A stretch of DNA of 14,752 nt, taken from contig JACPMU010000057.1 of NCBI GenBank assembly GCA_016185865.1, positions 1-14,752 on the forward strand, written 5' to 3'. The notes under the pieces are model-generated. The model was not told where the DNA came from. It was given only the letters and a program-made list of their open reading frames with translations, and ran no database searches. Below are positions 1-7,397 of the stretch, in pieces. The translations under genes and the position numbers were made by a program. The DNA is from Candidatus Woesearchaeota archaeon. Lineage in GTDB: Archaea > Nanobdellota > Nanobdellia > Woesearchaeales > GW2011-AR4. Within the stretch, counting starts at the first letter, position 1. Every line of letters starts with the position of its first letter.

Positions 1-1226
1 ATTATTGGCTCCCAGTCAGGATCTGTTTTTTCTGTTATAAGAATCTCGCCTTGCTTGAAGCTTTTTATGTCCTTTACATCCTTTATAACTCTGGCTTTTC
101 CTGCTCCGATTTTCATGCCTACGCTGAGCCCTGTCAGGATAACAGCGCTTTTTCCTTTCAAAACATATTCTTCAAGAACATTGAGGTTTCTCTGGCTCTG
201 CACAGTTTCAGGCCTTGCCTGAACAATAAACAATTCTTTTGTAACGCCGTCTTTTGCCCACTCCATGTCCATTGGCTTGAATTTCTTTGCTTTTTTTGAA
301 TAATAATCTTCAATGATGCAGCCCCATTTCGCAAGCTTCAGGATTTCTTTGTCATTCAAGACAAACTGAAAGCGCTCTTTCTCCTTGACTTTGACATTTA
401 CTGTTGGATTTGCTTTGTTTTTGCTGTAAATCATTTTTATTTTCTTGCTTCCTAATTTCTTGCTAATAATCGACTTGAAGCCTTTGTTCAGTAAAGGCTT
501 GAAAACATAGAATTGGTCGGGATTAACCGAGCCCTGGACAACATTTTCGCCAAGACCATAAGCAGCATTAATCAGGACAGCGTCTTTGAATCCGGTTTCT
601 GTGTCAATTGAGAACATTACTCCGGAGCAGGCTTTGTCGCTTCTCACCATTTTCTGCACTCCGATTGACAAGGCAACCTTGAAATGATTAAAATGCTTGT
701 CCACCCTGTAAGAGATTGCCCTGTTTGTAAACAACGAGGCAAAGCATTTTTTGCAAGCTTCAATCAAGGCATGCTCTCCCCTTATGTTAAGGTAAGTTTC
801 CTGCTGGCCTGCAAAGCTTGCATCAGGCAAATCTTCAGCAGTTGCAGAGCTTCTGACCGCAACGTCTGTATTTGGACCGTACTGCCTGCACAAGTTTTTG
901 TAGGCATGATTTATTTCTTCTTTTAAATTAGCCGGCAATTCAGATTTTAGTATTGTTTCGCGGGCTTTTTTTCCAGTTTCTGCCAGATTTTTTTTGTCTT
1001 TGCGCAAACTGCTTATTATTTTTTTAAGCTTGCTTTTAATTCCAGCCTTTTCAATAAAATAATTGTAAGCGTATGATGTTACAGCAAACCCGTTTGGAAT
1101 CTTGACTCCATTTTTTGTCAAGTTTATGTACATCTCCCCAAGAGAAGCGTTTTTTCCTCCCACCAGAGGCACATCTTTGATGGAAAGCTCATTAAACCAC
1201 AGAATAAACCTGTTTTTCCTGCCCAA
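1..1226 (-). CDS. ppsA: Phosphoenolpyruvate synthase, N-terminal part (runs off the window)
   Basis: PEP synthase (pyruvate, water dikinase) makes PEP from pyruvate and ATP in the cytoplasm and opens gluconeogenesis. About 408 residues are visible on the minus strand with no stop. Near the N-terminus is LWFNELSIKDVPLVGGKNAS, then VAVRSSATAEDLPDASFAGQ, both typical of the PEP/pyruvate-binding ATP-grasp-like domain. Later GLGENVVQGSVNPDQ and FIVQARPETVQSQ occur. The last residues, EKTDPDWEPI, are the entry to the phosphohistidine domain, so the catalytic His lies outside. I place the start at TTG 1226-1224 because GAGGTGG (minus strand, about 1240-1234) lies 7 nt upstream and no ATG is nearer; the encoded LGRKNRFILWFNE then matches the usual family N-terminus. 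The full protein is normally about 750-800 aa. The identification is firm; the start codon is less so. Confidence 0.95.
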   Translation of the reverse strand, partial: MGRKNRFILWFNELSIKDVPLVGGKNASLGEMYINLTKNGVKIPNGFAVTSYAYNYFIEKAGIKSKLKKIISSLRKDKKNLAETGKKARETILKSELPANLKEEINHAYKNLCRQYGPNTDVAVRSSATAEDLPDASFAGQQETYLNIRGEHALIEACKKCFASLFTNRAISYRVDKHFNHFKVALSIGVQKMVRSDKACSGVMFSIDTETGFKDAVLINAAYGLGENVVQGSVNPDQFYVFKPLLNKGFKSIISKKLGSKKIKMIYSKNKANPTVNVKVKEKERFQFVLNDKEILKLAKWGCIIEDYYSKKAKKFKPMDMEWAKDGVTKELFIVQARPETVQSQRNLNVLEEYVLKGKSAVILTGLSVGMKIGAGKARVIKDVKDIKSFKQGEILITEKTDPDWEPI

Positions 1227-1266
1227 AGCGATACCACCTCTGTTTTAGATTTATTATTTATACGCG

Positions 1267-1275
1267 CATATAAAG
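1267..1275 (-). promoter_or_regulatory. TATA box of ppsA
   Basis: On the minus strand this reads CTTTATATG, an archaeal TATA-like element about 41 nt before the proposed TTG start. Transcription would begin near 1245, leaving a short leader that still contains the GAGGTGG ribosome-binding site. It is divergent from the Rieske gene promoter. Confidence 0.5.
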
Positions 1276-1320
1276 GTTTTTATTTTTTATTATTTCTTTG
1301 GGTTGTTTTAAATGATAGTC

Positions 1321-1354
1321 GTTATAAAAACAATTATAACAAAAACTTTAAATA
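1321..1354 (+). promoter_or_regulatory. Promoter of the Rieske gene with upstream inverted repeat
   Basis: CTTTAAATA at 1346-1354 is a TATA box whose expected start site (about 1375) leaves a short leader carrying GGGGGTG at 1377-1383. Just upstream, GTTATAA (1321-1327) and TTATAAC (1334-1340) form a perfect 7-bp inverted repeat with a 6-bp centre. It is in the position expected for a regulator or BRE-proximal activator site. Confidence 0.45.
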
Positions 1355-1392
1355 AGCATACAAAATAACATTTTACGGGGGTGTATGTTAAA

Positions 1393-1701
1393 ATGCCAGA
1401 TTTTGTAAGGGTTGCGGGTACAGGAGATTTAAAGCCTGGAGAATGCAAGGCTGTAAATGCAAACGGCACAGAGATTGCATTGTTTAATGTGGACGGTGAA
1501 TTTTTTGCCGTAAGCAACACCTGCCTCCACAGAGGCGGACCTCTTGGGGAGGGAATGCTTGAAGGAGACGTTGTTACATGCCCTTGGCACGGCTGGCGCT
1601 ACAATGTCAAAACAGGACAAAATGCAATGATACCCACTGCAAAAGTGCAGACTTATCAGGTCAAGGTCGAAGGAAATGACGTGATGGTTGCAGCAGAATA
1701 A
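1393..1701 (+). CDS. Rieske [2Fe-2S] ferredoxin
   Basis: A 102-aa soluble Rieske-type electron carrier. The cluster ligands are visible as C44-L-H46 and C63-P-W-H66, the classic CxH-(16)-CxxH arrangement, with the usual GGPLGEG and WHGWRYN surroundings. It has no signal peptide or membrane helix, so it resembles the stand-alone ferredoxins that feed oxygenases or reductases rather than the bc1 subunit. I chose ATG 1393 over an in-frame GTG at 1381, because GGGGGTG at 1377-1383 gives a 9-nt spacing to the ATG and overlaps the GTG. It is convergent with the sugar kinase (19 bp between stop codons) and has no partner enzyme in the window, so its redox partner is unknown. Confidence 0.9.
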   Translation: MPDFVRVAGTGDLKPGECKAVNANGTEIALFNVDGEFFAVSNTCLHRGGPLGEGMLEGDVVTCPWHGWRYNVKTGQNAMIPTAKVQTYQVKVEGNDVMVAAE

Positions 1702-1720
1702 ATTTTTTAGTTTTATTATA

Positions 1721-2707
1721 TTATTTTATTTTCTTCTTGTGTATCCTGACTTTTAATTTCCTCACTGATTTCATCGCTTCCCTGTAACTCAGCAGAATGT
1801 TTTTTGCTCCGTAATGCATTATTACAGACTGCGAATTTGCAATTCCAAGCTTTATTGCAAACTCAATGTCATTTTTTCTTATAAAACCGCTTAAAAATGA
1901 CGAGGCAAAAGCGTCACCTGCCCCTGTGGCATCAACAATTTTTACAAAAGGAGGCTTGACAGTGTAAATGTATTTTTCATCAACAACATACAAGTTATTT
2001 TTGCCGTCAGTTATCACAACAATTTTTGGCCCCAGGCTTTTGAGCCTGAACAAAAGCCCTTCCACGGAATCTTTTCCTGCAAGCATGATTGATTCTTCTT
2101 TGTTCAAAACAAGCAGTTCTGTCCTGCTCAGTATGTGCTTCAGGTGGCGCGTTCCCTTCTCGGCAAGGTAAGTGCTTGGGTTGAAAGCAATCTTAATGCT
2201 ACGCTGCTGCGCAAATTCCGCCAATTTCTCCATGGTATGGAATGACTCCTCAAGCATTGCGCCAAAATAAAACCATTTTGCCTTGAGCTTTTTGTATGGA
2301 ATGTCTTTGTTTTTCAGCTCGTCATTAATGCCCTTGTAAGCCAGAATTGTCCTGTCGTGCTCCAAAGTGTCAAGTATGACAGAATAGCCAGCATGCCCTT
2401 CCCCATGCGCGCATAGCAAATCTATTTTTTCCTTTTTCAGATTTTTGTATATAAAATTAGAATTTGTTCCTGTGCCGAGCTTGCCGATAAAGCCAACCTT
2501 GTGGCCAAGCCTTGACAGTGCAACTGCCGTATTTGTTCCCCCTCCTCCAACCGTAAATTCAAGCTCGTCAACAAGTATCTTTGAGCCGCTTGGAAAGGCA
2601 AGCAAATCAGTCTCTCCTTTTGGGTCTATTATCTTGATTAGCTCGGAAAATCTTGTCTTAGCAAAAACATCCAATGTAGCGCTGCCGACAGTTATAACAT
2701 CATACAT
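1721..2707 (-). CDS. PfkB-family carbohydrate/nucleoside kinase
   Basis: A 328-aa ribokinase-fold kinase that would phosphorylate a sugar or nucleoside with ATP. The N-terminal signature is GGGGTNTAVALSRLG (residues 54-68) and the C-terminal one is DATGAGDAFASSFLSGF (259-275), which holds the anion hole and catalytic base D265. Length is normal for the family. Substrate cannot be read from sequence: ribokinase, adenosine/cytidine kinase and fructokinase-like activities all occur in this fold. It starts 23 bp after the stop codon of the NurA gene on the same strand. There is no clear ribosome-binding site, but a TATA-like word 24 nt upstream suggests it can also be made from its own leaderless transcript. 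Confidence 0.9.
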   Translation of the reverse strand: MYDVITVGSATLDVFAKTRFSELIKIIDPKGETDLLAFPSGSKILVDELEFTVGGGGTNTAVALSRLGHKVGFIGKLGTGTNSNFIYKNLKKEKIDLLCAHGEGHAGYSVILDTLEHDRTILAYKGINDELKNKDIPYKKLKAKWFYFGAMLEESFHTMEKLAEFAQQRSIKIAFNPSTYLAEKGTRHLKHILSRTELLVLNKEESIMLAGKDSVEGLLFRLKSLGPKIVVITDGKNNLYVVDEKYIYTVKPPFVKIVDATGAGDAFASSFLSGFIRKNDIEFAIKLGIANSQSVIMHYGAKNILLSYREAMKSVRKLKVRIHKKKIK

Positions 2708-2726
2708 GAAAAATTCATTTATTTTT

Positions 2727-2738
2727 CTATTTAAAAAC
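2727..2738 (-). promoter_or_regulatory. Internal TATA-like box before the PfkB kinase gene
   Basis: The minus strand reads GTTTTTAAATAG, centred about 24 nt before the ATG at 2707 and overlapping the stop codon of the upstream gene. The position fits a leaderless internal promoter, and no Shine-Dalgarno motif is seen in the 23-nt gap. Confidence 0.35.
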
Positions 2739-3768
2739 TTATCCTATCCAAAATCTCATGGGCGTTTTTGGAATTAAGGTACTTTTCAATATTTTTATTG
2801 CTTAATCTGATTAAAAACATCATTTTTAACGATTCTTTTTCATTGTTGCTTATTCTTGCACTTTTGTCAGCTTCCATCATTCCATACGGGTAGCCGATAA
2901 ATATAGGATCAGCGCAGTTGCCTGCCAAGGCATTTATTATTTCTTCTGCTTTTTCCTTTTGCCTGTTAAAAATCTCGAATCTGAAGATATGCCTTGACTT
3001 ATTGTGGAATTTGGCAAAAAACATCTCTGCCCTGTGGCTTGTGCTTCTTATCTCGACAATCGGATAATAAAACCATGATGAAAGTTCGCTTATGCTGCCT
3101 AAAACTGCGCTCAGCAGGTCTCCATTGTCTGTAAACAAAGAGCTTGTCTTGCTCAAGGCGCATAAAATTACATTATTCTTGCTGCATGACCCATAAAGCT
3201 GGCTTAGGTATTCATCTTCATTCGTCAAAGTGCTTTGCAAGTTTCCGTCCAAAACAATTGTATCTGACAGTTTATTGTCAGCAATCATTTTTGCCAGCTT
3301 TAATTCCGCAAATCTTCTTATCGCGTTTGCAACGCTGCTTATTTCCGCTTGGTTGATGCCAAGCATCAGGGTGTGGTCAAATGAGCTGAATGACATTTCC
3401 TCCAAATCAATGGAGTTGTTTGTTTTAAAAAAAGATGTTTTGTAATAAATTTCATTGTTTTGGCTTATTGCCTGTATGAATGCCAGAGTTTCAAATTTTT
3501 TAGAGATTATTTTTTTATTGTTGTTGTATATCACAAAGCAAACTCTTACCAAATTCAGTGAAAAATTTGCAGAGCCGATTATTTCAGCATTGCCGCCGTC
3601 GACAAAAGCAATGCTCTTGCCGTTATTTAATCTGCTTATCTCATGAAAATTTTTTATGTCAATCCTGCACGGCCTGTAGCCTTCCCCGGAGAATTTCGGG
3701 AATGCGCTTGTTATTGCTGTTTTTTCATCAATTGTTTCCAGAATTTTTTTAATAACTTCATCATACAT
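2731..3768 (-). CDS. nurA: NurA-domain nuclease
   Basis: A 345-aa protein of the NurA family, 5'-3' nucleases that work with the HerA helicase in DNA-end resection. Family landmarks are the first metal-binding Asp in FVDGG (D57), the second in IVLDGNL (D174), a Lys in ALSKTS (K207), and the C-terminal block GYPYGMMEADKSARIS (residues 292-307) that ends with the conserved acidic/aromatic motif. The usual herA neighbour is absent from the window; the gene is instead followed by a PfkB kinase. TAATTTTTAAG (plus strand 3788-3798) gives a minus-strand TATA box about 25 nt before the ATG, so the message is probably leaderless. The family call rests on motif recognition; nuclease activity is inferred. 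Confidence 0.82.
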   Translation of the reverse strand: MYDEVIKKILETIDEKTAITSAFPKFSGEGYRPCRIDIKNFHEISRLNNGKSIAFVDGGNAEIIGSANFSLNLVRVCFVIYNNNKKIISKKFETLAFIQAISQNNEIYYKTSFFKTNNSIDLEEMSFSSFDHTLMLGINQAEISSVANAIRRFAELKLAKMIADNKLSDTIVLDGNLQSTLTNEDEYLSQLYGSCSKNNVILCALSKTSSLFTDNGDLLSAVLGSISELSSWFYYPIVEIRSTSHRAEMFFAKFHNKSRHIFRFEIFNRQKEKAEEIINALAGNCADPIFIGYPYGMMEADKSARISNNEKESLKMMFLIRLSNKNIEKYLNSKNAHEILDRISF

Positions 3769-3924
3769 GGATTGTTGATAATTTGATTAATTTTTAAGTT
3801 TATTGTTTTGGGTGCATAATTTGGTTTTTATCGTCGGAGTTTTTGCTTTGGAATATAAACCAAAAAACCCTCAAAAATTCATGTTTTCATAACTTTTTTA
3901 AACAAAAGACTAAATTCTACACTT
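3769..3924. promoter_or_regulatory. Divergent promoter region between nurA and topA
   Basis: A 156-bp noncoding gap with a TATA-like box for each side: minus-strand CTTAAAAATTA (3788-3798) about 25 nt before nurA, and CTTTTTTAAAC (3893-3903) about 27 nt before topA. Both spacings imply transcripts that begin at or next to the ATG. No further structure is seen. Confidence 0.5.
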
Positions 3925-6135
3925 ATGTATGAATTGATCATAACAGAAAAGCCCAATGCAGCCAAAAGGATAGCCGAGGCTTTAGCAGACGGCAAGCCAA
4001 TAAAAGAAAGCCATCAAAGTGTTCCGTACTACAAGGTTACCCGCGGAAAAAAAGACCTTGTTGTTGCGTGCGCTGTCGGGCATTTGTACGGGCTTGCGGA
4101 AAAAGAGAAAAAAGGATGGAAATTTCCGGTGTTTGACATAGAATGGAAGCCTGTTTCCGAAACCTCAAAGGAGTCAAAATTCACAAAAAAATACCTTGAC
4201 GCCATAAAGAAACTGAGCAAAAATGCGGATAATTTCACAATAGCAACCGACTATGACCAGGAAGGGGAAGTCATAGGGCTTAATGTCATGCGCTATGCAT
4301 GCAAACAAAAAGATGCTAACCGGATGAAATTCTCAACTTTGACAAAGCCTGACTTGGTAAAATCATACGAAAACAAAATGCCGCATCTGGACTGGGGCCA
4401 GGCAGAGGCAGGTGAAACAAGGCATAGCCTTGACTGGATAAACGGCATAAATTATTCCCGCGCATTGACATCAGCAATCAAAAGCACTGGCTCATTCAAA
4501 CTAATGTCAACCGGAAGGGTGCAGGGGCCTGCATTAAAAATCATTGTCGACAGGGAAAAGGAAATCAAGGCGTTCAAGCCCATTCCGTTCTGGCAGATAG
4601 AACTAATTGGGGAGCATAACAAACAGTCAATAACTGCATGGCACGAAACCGATAAATTCTGGAAAAAGGCAGAAGCTGACAGGGTAATTGAGAAAACAAG
4701 GAATGCAAAGGAAGCAAAGGTTGGCAGTATTGAAAAAAAGCAGTTCAGCCAGATGCCCCCTTTTCCTTTTGACCTAACGTCATTGCAGGTGGAGGCTTAC
4801 AGGTGCTTTAATATTTCTCCAAAAGAAACACTTAGCATTGCGCAGGAGCTTTATACATCCGGATTAATATCATATCCAAGAACATCAAGCCAGCAGCTGC
4901 CTCCAGCAATTGGCTACGAAAAAATCCTTAATGAACTGTCAGAGCAAAAACAATACCATGAACTTGCAAAAGCACTGCTTAAAAAATCGAAGCTGGTGCC
5001 AAACAACGGCAAGAAAACAGATCCTGCGCATCCTGCAATATTCCCAACAGGAATTGTTGCAAAAGGCCTGAAGGAGAGGGAAGTGAAGATTTATGACCTG
5101 ATTGTAAAAAGATTTCTTGCGACATTTGCGGAGCATGCTGTAAGGGAAACAATAACTGTTGAAATCAACTGCAGCAATGAGATTTTCATCGCAAAAGGTA
5201 CAAGAACCATAGAAAAAGGCTGGCATATTTATTATGCGCCTTATGTGAAGCTGGAGGAAATTGAGCTGCCGAACATGAATGAAAACGACAAAATAAAAGT
5301 CAATAAAATTGAGCTTCTTGCCAAAGAAACACAGGCTCCTAAAAGATACACTCCAGCATCCATAATAAAAGAGCTTGAAAAAAGGAGCCTTGGCACAAAA
5401 GCAACAAGGTCGGAAATTGTTGACACTTTGTTCAACAGGGGCTATGTGCAGGGAAAGGCCATAGAAGCCACAAATCTGGGAATTTCAACAGTTGAAACTC
5501 TTGAAAAATATTGCCCGAAGATACTTGATGAGGAGTTGACAAGGCATTTTGAAATTGAAATGGAGAAGATAAGGGAGATGAAGCAGAAAAAAGAAAACAT
5601 CCTTGAAGATGCAAAAGACGCCATAACAAAAATAATTGCTGACTTCAAAAAGCACGAGAAGCAGATTGGCGAGGAGCTTTCAAAGGCAAACAGGGAAACC
5701 CAGGATGAGATGGCTTTTCTAGGCATCTGCCCGGTTTGCAAGGAAGGAAATATAACAATGAGAAGGGGAAAATTTGGCGCTTTTGCAGCATGCAACAGGT
5801 ATCCTGACTGCAAGACTATTTTTTCTTTGCCGAAAAACGCATTCATAAAGCCCGCAAAGAAAAATTGCATTGTATGCAGCTATCCGATGGTTTTGGCGAT
5901 AAAAAAAGCAAAGCAGCCAATGGAATTCTGCCTTAACCAAAAGTGCCCGAGCAAGAATGTGGAAGGAGAGGCTGGACAGCAGGCAAAGGCGATTGCAAAA
6001 GGCGATGTCAAAAGGAAATGCCCAAAGTGCAATGAAGGCGATGTTGTGCTGAGAGGAAGTATTTATGGGAAATTTTATGCTTGTAATAGGTACCCAAAAT
6101 GCAGGTTCATAGAAAAGCTGGAAAATAAGGCTTAG
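3925..6135 (+). CDS. topA: DNA topoisomerase I (type IA)
   Basis: A 736-aa archaeal type IA topoisomerase that relaxes negative supercoils by passing DNA through a single-strand break. The TOPRIM domain has E8 in IITEKPNAAKRI and the metal-binding DxDxE at D109/D111/E113 (TDYDQEGE). MSTGRVQGPALKIIVDREK belongs to the gate region. The catalytic tyrosine is Y317 in GLISYPRTS. The C-terminus has three Cys4 zinc-ribbon modules: C602/C605/C623/C629, C648/C651/C669/C674 and C699/C702/C720/C726. The first and third are of the usual GKFGAFAACNRYPDC type and the middle one is divergent. It is intact and complete. A TATA box about 27 nt before the ATG and the lack of a leader suggest leaderless translation. 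Confidence 0.97.
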   Translation: MYELIITEKPNAAKRIAEALADGKPIKESHQSVPYYKVTRGKKDLVVACAVGHLYGLAEKEKKGWKFPVFDIEWKPVSETSKESKFTKKYLDAIKKLSKNADNFTIATDYDQEGEVIGLNVMRYACKQKDANRMKFSTLTKPDLVKSYENKMPHLDWGQAEAGETRHSLDWINGINYSRALTSAIKSTGSFKLMSTGRVQGPALKIIVDREKEIKAFKPIPFWQIELIGEHNKQSITAWHETDKFWKKAEADRVIEKTRNAKEAKVGSIEKKQFSQMPPFPFDLTSLQVEAYRCFNISPKETLSIAQELYTSGLISYPRTSSQQLPPAIGYEKILNELSEQKQYHELAKALLKKSKLVPNNGKKTDPAHPAIFPTGIVAKGLKEREVKIYDLIVKRFLATFAEHAVRETITVEINCSNEIFIAKGTRTIEKGWHIYYAPYVKLEEIELPNMNENDKIKVNKIELLAKETQAPKRYTPASIIKELEKRSLGTKATRSEIVDTLFNRGYVQGKAIEATNLGISTVETLEKYCPKILDEELTRHFEIEMEKIREMKQKKENILEDAKDAITKIIADFKKHEKQIGEELSKANRETQDEMAFLGICPVCKEGNITMRRGKFGAFAACNRYPDCKTIFSLPKNAFIKPAKKNCIVCSYPMVLAIKKAKQPMEFCLNQKCPSKNVEGEAGQQAKAIAKGDVKRKCPKCNEGDVVLRGSIYGKFYACNRYPKCRFIEKLENKA

Positions 6136-6201
6136 TTCTAGTGTTTTAGATGCATTGATACTTATTTAATATTTCATAAAAATTCCATTGTAAATACATA
6201 T

Positions 6202-6278
6202 TTTTTAGGTTATTTATCATTTAAAATAGTAAAGTTTAAATAGTAGTTACATATATTATAAGTAAAATAACCTAAAAA
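6202..6278 (+). promoter_or_regulatory. Promoter flanked by a 14-bp perfect inverted repeat
   Basis: TTTTTAGGTTATTT (6202-6215) and its exact reverse complement AAATAACCTAAAAA (6265-6278) bracket the promoter of the tandem-HTH gene. Between them are TATA-like words at about 6234-6243 (GTTTAAATAG) and 6251-6260 (ATATATTATA). The right arm runs into the A of the start codon, where a leaderless transcript would begin. A dimer bound to both arms could loop out or cover the promoter, and the obvious candidate is the downstream HTH protein itself. One TACTTATTTAATAT word (6159-6172) lies further upstream. Confidence 0.55.
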
Positions 6279-6838
6279 TGATGAAAAATATCTATAAAAA
6301 GTTGTATTCTTATGCCACAGAAGCTAAAAATGATACTTTTGATTTTGCCAGGGATGACAAATCTTTCCAAATTCTGAAATTAGCCGTTGATGATATAAAA
6401 AAAAGATACAGCCTTTCTCCTTCTGAAATTTTAAGCCTGATAGAGGAAAAGCAAATATCAAAAGAAATTTTAATCCCAGTTTCAATATTCGAAATTGAAA
6501 ATTTAAGCGCTTTGGAGGCTGTCTGCAAGTACCTCAAAGAGGAGCTTGATCTCAGTTATTCCAAGATTGCCTTGCTGCTGAACAGAAACAGCAGGACAAT
6601 ATGGACTACCTATAAAAATGCTTTAAAGAAGAGAGAAGATAGACTGCCTGCAAAGGAATCAAAATTTTTCATTCCTGTTTCTGCTTTCACCGACAGAAAA
6701 TTCAGCGTTCTCGAGTCAATTGTTTGCTATCTGAAAGAGAAATTCAGCCTTCGCTACAGCGAAATTGCAGTGCTGCTGAAGCGCGATGAAAGGAACATCT
6801 GGACATCCTATAATAATTACAGGAAGAAAAATGAATGA
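6278..6838 (+). CDS. Tandem-HTH DNA-binding regulator (paralogue of 13110-13619)
   Basis: A 186-aa soluble protein that I do not recognise as a named family. It has a variable N-terminal helix-rich part (1-60) and two copies of a roughly 53-residue repeat at 66-118 and 132-184. Each repeat starts IPVS-F and continues LS-LE-(I/V)--YLKE----SY--IA-LL-R--R-IWT-Y---KK. The pattern resembles a sigma-region-4-like helix-turn-helix with IA-LL-R as the turn and R-IWT-Y as the recognition end. A transcription-factor role is inferred. The message is probably leaderless. ATG 6278 is used here; the next codon is also ATG. Its stop overlaps the start of the next gene by 8 nt, so the two are translated together. 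The flanking 14-bp inverted repeat suggests autoregulation. Confidence 0.75.
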   Translation: MMKNIYKKLYSYATEAKNDTFDFARDDKSFQILKLAVDDIKKRYSLSPSEILSLIEEKQISKEILIPVSIFEIENLSALEAVCKYLKEELDLSYSKIALLLNRNSRTIWTTYKNALKKREDRLPAKESKFFIPVSAFTDRKFSVLESIVCYLKEKFSLRYSEIAVLLKRDERNIWTSYNNYRKKNE

Positions 6839-7350
6839 CGAATTAACAGATAAATGGAAGAGAAAAAAGGCTGAATTAGACGAGAAAGCCAGTGAATTAA
6901 AGACTGAGCTCGAAGCCAAAAAGGCTGCAAAAGCAATAAGCCCGTTGGCAGACACAAGCCTGGACGACGACATTTCACGCCTTAAAGATCTGATTGAATT
7001 CTACTCAAAAGAAGCAAAAAAATACAGCAGCAAACTAAGGAAGCCGGAAATTCAAGGCCCAAAGGCCGCTTGCAGCGTATGCAATCCCGTTTATTGTTTT
7101 GGCCCTTATAATAACAAGCCTGTTTTTGTTCAAGCCGTCTGTTATCGGCTATGTGGTCTTAAGCCAGGAAACGGCTTATAATGAAAGCTTAGGCTTAAGG
7201 ATAAATGAAAGCGGCACTTATGAATGGAATGTGAAAAATCCGGGGATGATTAAGTCTCTGAAGGCCAGCGGCAGCATTATAGGCAACGGCACTGTAAAGG
7301 TTTATATAGAAAAACATGGGGAAAGATATTTAATATATCAGAATAAATAA
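6831..7350 (+). pseudogene. Frameshifted membrane-anchored surface protein
   Basis: Translation from ATG 6831 gives a charged, coiled-coil-like segment (MNDELTDKWKRKKAELDEK onward, through KKYSSKLRKPEIQ). It then becomes nonsense and stops at 7181. One base out of register, between about 7040 and 7075, reading resumes as AYAIPFIVLALIITSLFLF, a clear membrane helix, followed by KPSVIGYVVL and an outer domain to a stop at 7350. That outer domain (ESGTYEWNVKNPGMIKSLKASG) closely matches the next gene's ESGEYNWTLRNPGSIKSLKVSG. One surplus base near GGCCGCTTGCAGCG would explain the break. The restored product would be about 172 aa, with an N-terminal cytoplasmic coiled coil, one TM helix and a short outer domain. 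It may be a real lesion, a sequencing error or a programmed +1 shift. Its start overlaps the upstream HTH gene by 8 nt. Confidence 0.65.
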
Positions 7351-7397
7351 TAAAAATACAAAATCTTATTAAGTACCAAGCAGAGAGGAATAGGTAA

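Noticed and set aside
684..926. Plus-strand 80-codon frame in the first kilobase
   Set aside because: It is the opposite strand of the PEP synthase gene, whose translation is unmistakable.
6278..6290. C/D-box sRNA suggested by ATGATGA
   Set aside because: This is the double start codon of the tandem-HTH gene; no D box or guide arrangement follows at a suitable distance.
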